Shown here: positions 58,711-64,000 of the stretch, one piece after another
Position numbering within the stretch: the first letter of the stretch is position 1
How the letters are laid out: each line of letters starts with the position of its first letter
Translations under genes and position numbers: made by a program
NCBI RefSeq assembly: GCF_014202315.1
Contig: NZ_JACHGN010000001.1
Coordinates: 85,757 to 149,756 of the forward strand
Length of the DNA stretch: 64,000 bases
Reading direction: 5' to 3'
Origin: Thermocatellispora tengchongensis
GTDB lineage: Bacteria > Actinomycetota > Actinomycetes > Streptosporangiales > Streptosporangiaceae
Notes under the pieces: generated by a model
Database searches by the model: none
The model's input: the letters and a program-made list of their open reading frames with translations, nothing else
Told to the model about the DNA's origin: nothing

Positions 58711-58853
58711 CTGTGGACAGACCTGTGGGCAACGTGTGTGTTACTGGCCCGAAGGTGTGAACGGCCTGGGGACAAGCGCTGTGGATAACATCTCCACAGG
58801 GGGACGATCATGGCGTCTACCTGCACGAACAGTTTCCACCGGCTGTGGACGAA
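58711..58853. promoter_or_regulatory. Cluster of DnaA-box-like sites upstream of dnaB
   Basis: Boxes in the TGTGGACAA/TTATCCACA consensus: 58712-58720 (TGTGGACAG), 58724-58732 (TGTGGGCAA), 58780-58788 (TGTGGATAA, perfect), 58790-58798 (ATCTCCACA, weak) and 58844-58852 (TGTGGACGA). They lie between the dnaB start and an AT-rich stretch. Possible DnaA control of dnaB or a DnaA-titration site. Confidence 0.6.
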
Positions 58854-58882
58854 AGAAAGTCGGGGCAACACGCCGGGCCCGA

Positions 58883-58920
58883 TGAAGATGATCTCTAGGT
58901 AATAGGCAAAATAAAGAGAT
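58883..58920. other. AT-rich patch beside the DnaA boxes
   Basis: A 38-nt stretch around TCTAGGTAATAGGCAAAATA with 6-bp inverted arms (ATCTCT 58891-58896, AGAGAT 58915-58920). Unusually AT-rich for this genome; it could be an unwinding element or a promoter region. Confidence 0.45.
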
Positions 58921-59683
58921 GTCCCTTACGCCGGACCAGCCCCACCCCCTCGCTCCACCGGCCCGCCCAGAGCCCGCCCCCTGCCGAGTCCGGCGCCATG
59001 CCCGCCCCCTGGGCAGGCAGGACAGGAGACGGCGCCCCGAGGCGCCCCCGCCGCTTCGAAGCGTTCCCACCGAGCGACCTACCGAGCGACCTACGCCTCA
59101 CGACGCTCCGGCCAAGGGAGACACGCCCTGGCCCGCTCCCACCGGCGACCCCGCGCTCGTGGACGGTCGTCCCGCTGCGGAACGCACCCTTGTGGACAGT
59201 CGCCCGGCCGAGGAACGCACGCCTGTGGACGATCGCCCGGTTGAGGAACGCCCGGCTCGAAGCCGCCTGCTCGACCCCACTCCGCCTCACGGGCGCACGC
59301 CGCACAGTGCTCTCGTGGGCGAACTCCACGAGCTCCACGGAGGCCGCGCACGCGGCAACCGCCCCACAGCAAGCGCTCCGGATGATCGGCACGCGGCTCG
59401 GAGCCACTTCATGGAGGGCGGCACAGCCAAGGGGCGTCCACGGCGAAGCCGCCCTGTGGAAAACAGCCCGGCCCAGGAGCGCTCGTCTCGCGGCACCCCG
59501 AGCACCGCCCCTCCCGCCGAGGACCACACGATGCGAGACCACCTTGCCGAAGGCCGCCGGGCCGAACCGCGGCCGCGCTGCGGCGCCCCGGGGAGCACCC
59601 CTCCCCCCGAGGACCACACGACGCGAACCCGCCCTGCCGAAGGGCGGCTGCCATGCGGCCCTGTGCGGGGTGAGGGGGCGTGA
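58919..59683 (+). CDS. Repetitive low-complexity ORF of doubtful coding status
   Basis: A 254-codon frame starting MSLTPDQPHPLAPP and overlapping the MATE start (GTGA). It is Pro/Arg/Glu-rich, with internal repeats: three 33-bp units from 59159 (VDGRPAAERTL, VDSRPAEERTP, VDDRPVEERPA), a PTER doublet near 59080 and a ~78-bp duplication near the 3' end with EDHTMR/EDHTTR. Third-position G/C bias is weaker than in real genes. No signal or domain. The units contain TTGTGGACAG, a DnaA-box-like word. I rate it a decayed or noncoding repeat region as likely as a gene. Confidence 0.35.
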   Translation: MSLTPDQPHPLAPPARPEPAPCRVRRHARPLGRQDRRRRPEAPPPLRSVPTERPTERPTPHDAPAKGDTPWPAPTGDPALVDGRPAAERTLVDSRPAEERTPVDDRPVEERPARSRLLDPTPPHGRTPHSALVGELHELHGGRARGNRPTASAPDDRHAARSHFMEGGTAKGRPRRSRPVENSPAQERSSRGTPSTAPPAEDHTMRDHLAEGRRAEPRPRCGAPGSTPPPEDHTTRTRPAEGRLPCGPVRGEGA

Positions 59684-60993
59684 AGGGGGTTCGGGGGCGG
59701 GGGGTGGATCGGGAGATTCTGCGGTTGGCGGTGCCGGCGTTCGGGGCGTTGGTGGCGGAACCGCTGTTCCTGCTTGTCGACTACGCGATCGTGGGGCGGA
59801 TCGGGACGTCGGCGGTGGGGGCCCTGGGGGTGGCGGGGGCCGCGTTGGGGACGCTGGTGAATCTGTGTGTGTTCCTGGCCTATGGGACCACGGCGGCGGT
59901 GGCGCGGCAGGTGGGGGCCGGGAATCCGCGGCAGGGGATCAGGATGGGGGTGGACGGGCTGTGGCTGGCGGTGGCGATCGGGGTCGGGATCGTGGTGGTG
60001 GGGTGGCCGCTGGCGCCGGTCGTCGTGGAGGTGTTCGGGGCGTCTCCGGGGCTGGCGGCGCAGGCCGTCACCTATCTGCGGATCAGCCTGTTCGGGGTGC
60101 CCGCGCTGCTGGTCGTGCTGGCGGGCACGGGGGTGCTGCGCGGGTTGCAGGACACCGTGACGCCGCTGGTGGTGTCGGTAGGGTCGTTCGCGCTCAACGC
60201 GGTGCTCAACGCGTGGTTCGTGCTCGGGCTGGGGTTCGGGATCGCGGGGTCGGCGTGGGGCACGGTGCTGGCGCAGGGGCTGGGGGCCGCCGTGTACGTC
60301 GTGGTGGTGGTCCGGGGCGCCCGCCGGTACGGTGCGCCGTTGCGGCCCGACCTGGCCGGGATCAGGGCCGCGGGGACGGCGGGGTTCGCCCTCCTCGTAC
60401 GCACGGCGTGCCTGCGCGTCGTGCTGGTGGTCGCCTCGGTGGCCGCGACCCGCATGGGCGACGCCCAGATCGCCGCGCACGCCATCGCGTTCCAGATCTG
60501 GACCCTGATGGCCTTCGCCCTGGACGCCATCGCCATCGCCGGGCAGGCGATCACCGGGCGCGCACTGGGCGCCGGCGACGTCGCCGCGACCCGGGCCGCC
60601 ACCGCGCGCATGGTGGTCTGGGGGGTGGGGTCGGGGGTGGTGCTCGGCGTGGCGACGGCCGTCGCGCGGCCGTGGGTGCCCGCGCTGTTCGACGCGGAGC
60701 CGCGGGTGGCCGTGGAGCTGGCCGCGGTGCTGTGGATCGTGGCGCTGCTACAACCGATCGCGGGCGTGGTGTTCGTGCTGGACGGGGTGCTCATCGGCGC
60801 CGGGGACCGGCGCTACCTGGCCTGGGCGGGGGTGTGGACGACGCTGGCCTTCCTGCCCGCGGCCGGGCTGGTGGTGTACGCGGGCGGCGGGCTGGTCGCG
60901 CTGTGGCTGGCGATCGGGGTGTGGATGGCGGCCCGGCTGGTCACGCTGGGCGGACGCGCGTACGGAGACTCCTGGCTGGTCACCGGCGGATGA
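59680..60993 (+). CDS. MATE-family efflux transporter (DinF-like)
   Basis: A 437-aa protein with 12 TM helices: EILRLAVPAFGALVAEPLFLLVDYAIVGRIG, LNLCVFLAYGTTAAVARQVGAGN, GVLRGLQDTVTPLVVSVG and the second half from AHAIAFQIWTLMAFALDAIAIAGQ. Na+ or H+ antiport of cationic drugs is the family role. GTG 59680 or GTG 59704 are possible starts. The gene next to dnaB is often a MATE transporter in streptomycetes. Confidence 0.93.
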   Translation: MKGVRGRGVDREILRLAVPAFGALVAEPLFLLVDYAIVGRIGTSAVGALGVAGAALGTLVNLCVFLAYGTTAAVARQVGAGNPRQGIRMGVDGLWLAVAIGVGIVVVGWPLAPVVVEVFGASPGLAAQAVTYLRISLFGVPALLVVLAGTGVLRGLQDTVTPLVVSVGSFALNAVLNAWFVLGLGFGIAGSAWGTVLAQGLGAAVYVVVVVRGARRYGAPLRPDLAGIRAAGTAGFALLVRTACLRVVLVVASVAATRMGDAQIAAHAIAFQIWTLMAFALDAIAIAGQAITGRALGAGDVAATRAATARMVVWGVGSGVVLGVATAVARPWVPALFDAEPRVAVELAAVLWIVALLQPIAGVVFVLDGVLIGAGDRRYLAWAGVWTTLAFLPAAGLVVYAGGGLVALWLAIGVWMAARLVTLGGRAYGDSWLVTGG

Positions 60994-61188
60994 CCCGTGG
61001 CCGCGTCATCGGCGCGTGATTGCGCGGTGCCGATGTTTTGACCAGCACGTAACCGGTGTGCCCCTTGTTCTTACCGAATCGTTTGGGAGAGGGTTGAGCA
61101 TCCGGCCCGCGGGGCAGGCCGCCCTGGAATCCGCCAACCACTCCGGTCACGAATGGTCTCACCGTTGTCCCCCGAGCGTTCTCCGTCG
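60994..61188 (+). other. Leader region of the APC permease, no element recognised
   Basis: 195 nt between the MATE stop and the APC start. TTGACC at 61038 could be a -35 but lacks a matching -10. Searched by eye for c-di-AMP, glycine and guanidine riboswitch cores; none fits. Confidence 0.5.
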
Positions 61189-62691
61189 ATGCGGCGCAGG
61201 CTGCCGATGGCGGAGGCCGCGGTCCTGCGCACCTCGGCCCGGCACGCGTTGCCGCAGGTCTACCGCAGCGCCGATCTCATCGTGCTGGGCCTGGGCGTGA
61301 TGATCGGCGCAGGGATCTTCCGGATCGCCGGCGAGCAGGCGGCCGGGGTCGCGGGGCCCGGCGTGATCCTGTCCTTCATGATCGCCGGGATCGCCATGCT
61401 GCTCGCGGCGATGTGCTACGCCGAGCTGGCCTCGACCATGCCGATCTCCGGCAGCGCGTACAGCTTCACGTACGTGATCTTCGGCGAGGTGTGGGCGTGG
61501 ATCATCGGCTGCGCGCTGATCCTGGAGATGCAGCTCGCCGCGGCCGTGGTCTCGCGCGCCTGGTCCCTGTACGCCGCCCGCACGCTCGCCGACCTCGGCG
61601 TGCGGGTGCCCGAGCCGCTGGACGGGATGATCGGCCAGGACGGCGGCTTCGACCTGTTCACGCTGTTCATCATCGTGCTGCTCACGCTGATCGTGGCGGT
61701 GGGCGCCCGGGTCGGGCTGCGCGCGCTGTGGGTGATCGTGGCGGCCAAGCTGCTGGCCATCGGGGCGGTCATCGTGGTGGGCGTGCTGTACTTCGACGGG
61801 GCGAACATCGAGGGCCGCATCCCCGCTCCCGCCGGCCCCGCCCCGCCGGGCACGGACGCGCTGCACACGACCGTGCTGGGGCTGGCGTTCGGCGAGACGC
61901 ACACCTTCGGCTGGTTCGGCATCTTCGCCGCGACCCCGGCCATCGCCTTCGCCTACATCGGCTGGGACATCATCGCCACCGCCGCCGAGGAGACCGGCGA
62001 CGCGCCGCGTACGGTGCCCAGGGGGATGATCCGCAGCCTGATGCTGGCCACGGTGCTGTACATCGCCGTGGCCGTGGTCATGGTGGGCATGATCCCCTAC
62101 ACCCTGATGGACCCCGACACGCCGCTCGCCTCGGCGTTCCGGCAGGTCGGGGTGGGGTTCATGGCGCACGTCATCAACGTGGGCGCGGTGCTCGGCCTGA
62201 CCACGGTGGTGCTGGTCCTGCTGGTCGGGCAGACCAGGGTGCTGTTCTCCATGGCGCGCGACGGCCTGCTGCCGCGCGGGCTGGCCACGCTGAGCCGCTT
62301 CCGCAGCCCGTCGCGGGCCACGCTGGTGATCGGGCTGGTCGCACTGGTGCTGGCCGAGACCGTGCCGGTGCTCACGCTGCAGCAGCTCGTGGTGATGGGC
62401 ACGCTGTTCGCCTTCCTGTTCGTCGCCGCCGGTGTGATCGTGATGCGGCAGAGCATGCCGGACCTGTCACGCGGGTTCCGGGTGCCGCTCTCGCCGGTGG
62501 TGCCGATGCTGTCGCTGGCGGCCACGCTGTGGCTGATGCTGAACCTCCAGGTCATCACCTGGATCTACTTCGCGGTGTGGATGGCGGCGGGCTTCGTGGC
62601 GTACCTGCTGTACGGCCGCAGGTTCAGCGTGCTCGCGCCCGGCGCGCCCCCGCGGCCCTCGGGCGAGCGGGGACGCCACCGGCGCGGCTAG
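61189..62691 (+). CDS. APC-family amino acid permease
   Basis: A 500-aa protein with 12 TM helices: LIVLGLGVMIGAGIFRIAGEQAAGVAGPGVILSF, LAAMCYAELASTMPISGSAYSFTYVIFGEVWAWIIGCAL and AFAYIGWDIIATAAEETGDAPRTVPRG. Resembles the cationic amino-acid permease branch (YfnA-like). The ATG at 61189 is chosen with in-frame ATG 61153 as an alternative. Its stop overlaps that of the convergent ABC ATPase by 4 nt (CTAG). Confidence 0.92.
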   Translation: MRRRLPMAEAAVLRTSARHALPQVYRSADLIVLGLGVMIGAGIFRIAGEQAAGVAGPGVILSFMIAGIAMLLAAMCYAELASTMPISGSAYSFTYVIFGEVWAWIIGCALILEMQLAAAVVSRAWSLYAARTLADLGVRVPEPLDGMIGQDGGFDLFTLFIIVLLTLIVAVGARVGLRALWVIVAAKLLAIGAVIVVGVLYFDGANIEGRIPAPAGPAPPGTDALHTTVLGLAFGETHTFGWFGIFAATPAIAFAYIGWDIIATAAEETGDAPRTVPRGMIRSLMLATVLYIAVAVVMVGMIPYTLMDPDTPLASAFRQVGVGFMAHVINVGAVLGLTTVVLVLLVGQTRVLFSMARDGLLPRGLATLSRFRSPSRATLVIGLVALVLAETVPVLTLQQLVVMGTLFAFLFVAAGVIVMRQSMPDLSRGFRVPLSPVVPMLSLAATLWLMLNLQVITWIYFAVWMAAGFVAYLLYGRRFSVLAPGAPPRPSGERGRHRRG

Positions 62692-63431
62692 AGCCTGCGG
62701 GAGGCGATGACCGTGCTCAGGAACGCCCGAGTACGCTCGTGCCGCGGCTCGGTGAAGATCTGCTCCGGCGTGCCCCGCTCGCGCAGCACGCCCTCGTCCA
62801 GGAAGCACACCGTGTCGGCGATCTCGCGGGCGAAGCCCATCTCGTGCGTGGCCAGGATCATGGTCATGCCGCCCTCGCGCAGCTCCCTGATCACGCCCAG
62901 CACCTCGGCGACCAGCGCGGGGTCGAGCGCCGAGGTGACCTCGTCCAGCAGCATGAGCCGGGGCCGGGTGGCCAGCGCCCGGATGATGGCCACGCGCTGC
63001 TGCTGGCCGCCGGAGAGCCGGTCGGGGTAGGCGCCCGCCTTGTCGGCCAGGCCGAAACGGGTCAGCAGCTCGCGGGCCTCCTCCTCGGCCCGGCCCCGGG
63101 GGACGCCGTGCGCCTTGACCGGGGCCAGGCAGATGTTGTCCAGCACGGTCATGTGCGGGAACAGGTTGTAGGACTGGAACACCATGCCGATGCGCTTGCG
63201 GACGGCGTCGGCGTCGGCCCGCGGGGAGGTGATCTCCTCCTCGTCGAGGAAGATGGCGCCGTCGTCCACGGTCTCCAGCAGGTTCACGCAGCGCAGCAGG
63301 GTGGACTTGCCCGAGCCGGACGCCCCGATCAGGCACACCACCTCGTGCGGCGCCACGGCCAGATCGACGCCGCGCAGCACGCTGTGGCCGTGGTAGTCCT
63401 TCCACAGGTTCTCGATCCGCAGCAGGGTCAT
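62688..63431 (-). CDS. Amino acid ABC transporter ATPase (GlnQ/HisP type)
   Basis: A 247-aa ATPase: Walker A GASGSGKSTLLRCVNLL, Q-loop MVFQSYNLFPHMTVLDN, signature RLSGGQQQRVAIIRALA, Walker B PRLMLLDEVTSALDP and His switch ATHEMGFAREI. The NLFPHMT/LRCVN pair is typical of polar amino-acid uptake ATPases. Its ATG at 63431 overlaps the permease stop (ATGA). Confidence 0.96.
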   Translation of the reverse strand: MTLLRIENLWKDYHGHSVLRGVDLAVAPHEVVCLIGASGSGKSTLLRCVNLLETVDDGAIFLDEEEITSPRADADAVRKRIGMVFQSYNLFPHMTVLDNICLAPVKAHGVPRGRAEEEARELLTRFGLADKAGAYPDRLSGGQQQRVAIIRALATRPRLMLLDEVTSALDPALVAEVLGVIRELREGGMTMILATHEMGFAREIADTVCFLDEGVLRERGTPEQIFTEPRHERTRAFLSTVIASRRL

Positions 63432-64000
63432 GCGCCGCGCCTCCTCGCCGTACGGGCCGCCAGGTAGTCGGTGAACCGGGCCATGGGGATCGTGAGCAGG
63501 ACGAACAGCAGCGCGGCGGCGAGGTAGGGGGTGTAGTTGAACTTCGAGCTGGCGTAGATCTGGGCCTGGCGCAGCGCCTCGATGACCCCGATGGTGGACA
63601 CCAGCGCGGTGTCCTTCTGCAGCGAGACGAAGTCGTTGAGCAGGGGCGGCACCACGTTGCGCACCGCCTGCGGCAGCACGACGTACCGCATGGCCTGGGT
63701 GTGGGACAGGCCGAGGGAGCGGGCGGCGGCGCGCTGACCGGGGTGCACGGTCGCGATGCCGGCGCGGAACACCTCGGCGACGTAGGCGGTGTAGGACAGC
63801 GTCAGCGCGATGACGCCGAGCGTGACCTCGTCGTCGGGGACGCCCTGTAGCCGCAGCGCGGGCAGCCCGAAGCCGACCAGCAGGATCACCAGCAGCGTGG
63901 GCACGCCGCGGAACACGTCCACGTACATCACCGCCAGCGCGCGCAGCGGGAAGAACACCGGCGCGCGCAGCTCGCGGACCAGCGCGATCAGCAGGCCCGC
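63428..64000 (-). CDS. Amino acid ABC transporter permease (5' end outside window)
   Basis: 191 codons remain, with the start outside the window. The EAA loop is HPGQRAAARSLGLSHTQAMRYVVLPQA and the typical DVFRGVPTLLVILLVGF, LLNDFVSLQKDTALVSTIGV segments are present. HisM/GlnP family; with the ATPase and a binding protein beyond the window it forms a polar amino-acid importer. The frame before residue 15 (GLLIALVRELRAPVF) shows the protein continues past 64000. Confidence 0.95.
   Translation of the reverse strand, partial: AGLLIALVRELRAPVFFPLRALAVMYVDVFRGVPTLLVILLVGFGLPALRLQGVPDDEVTLGVIALTLSYTAYVAEVFRAGIATVHPGQRAAARSLGLSHTQAMRYVVLPQAVRNVVPPLLNDFVSLQKDTALVSTIGVIEALRQAQIYASSKFNYTPYLAAALLFVLLTIPMARFTDYLAARTARRRGA

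Noticed and set aside
58711-58920. Chromosomal origin (oriC)
   Set aside because: Too few DnaA boxes and neither dnaA nor a canonical dnaN adjacent; kept only as a DnaA-box cluster.
60994-61188. Riboswitch upstream of the APC permease
   Set aside because: No glycine, guanidine or c-di-AMP core motif identified.

Overview
The window is high-GC DNA (third codon positions almost always G or C) from an actinomycete. Markers include an AfsR-type SARP, two F420-type luciferase-like oxidoreductases, a three-helix-bundle protein, tRNA adenosine deaminase-associated proteins, the dnaX/ybaB/recR and lysC-asd clusters, and many leaderless promoters (a TANNNT box 6-8 nt before the start codon). Gene content fits a Streptosporangiales-like filamentous actinomycete better than Mycobacterium or Corynebacterium, but this is inference. 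All coordinates of regulatory sites were counted by hand.

Layout. 0-4.2 kb: truncated secreted protein, divergent large SARP regulator with an 11-bp-pitch direct-repeat operator. 4.2-13.8 kb: methyltransferase, zinc-ribbon protein, TetR, GNAT and HxlR pair, SURF1-like and glycolipid-binding proteins, tyrosine phosphatase, amidohydrolase, DUF1232, LLM oxidoreductase. 13.9-16.1 kb: accessory patch with a Pro-rich exported protein, a decayed transposase, a small secreted Cys protein and a decayed frame-shifted stretch. 16.1-19 kb: DUF4239 protein, TetR, secreted M15-like peptidase. 19-27.6 kb: conserved housekeeping block (asd, lysC, DUF5063, recR, ybaB, dnaX, SRP RNA, tRNA-Ser) interrupted by an inverted GAF-domain regulator. 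27.7-34.3 kb: LLM oxidoreductase/TetR pair, LysE, YpfJ metallopeptidase, tRNA-Ser, tadA with two associated proteins, upp. 34.3-38.5 kb: PH-domain membrane operon, XRE-TPR regulator, FadR-type regulator, a DnaN-like clamp. 38.6-46.9 kb: response regulator with two tandem sensor kinases divergent from an ABC-2 exporter, then TetR-MFS-SDR. 46.9-51.7 kb: SseB, a 41-bp tandem-repeat array, threonine dehydratase/SMP-30 operon, HxlR/oxidoreductase pair. 51.8-56.1 kb: trpS under a tryptophan attenuator, fatty-acid desaturase, HAD phosphatase, TetR. 56.2-64 kb: intein-containing dnaB, DnaA-box cluster, repetitive ORF, MATE exporter, APC permease, and a truncated amino-acid ABC importer.

The most striking items are: (i) a textbook ribosome-mediated attenuator before trpS (17-residue leader peptide with three consecutive Trp codons, mutually exclusive hairpins); (ii) a 354-aa class 3 intein splitting the Walker A loop of DnaB, with a probably dead homing endonuclease; (iii) a tandem sensor-kinase pair in which one member has lost the ATP-binding N and G boxes; (iv) a SARP operator of four 11-bp repeats plus an orphan copy downstream; and (v) an unusual density of minisatellites, both in coding frames (tadA, HAD, M15-like protein) and intergenic (41-bp palindromic units, 15-bp GATC units).

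Many genes are arranged as regulator/target pairs with palindromic operators between them (HxlR/GNAT, HxlR/oxidoreductase, TetR/LLM, TetR/frameshifted gene), and many downstream genes are translationally coupled by ATGA or GTGA overlaps.
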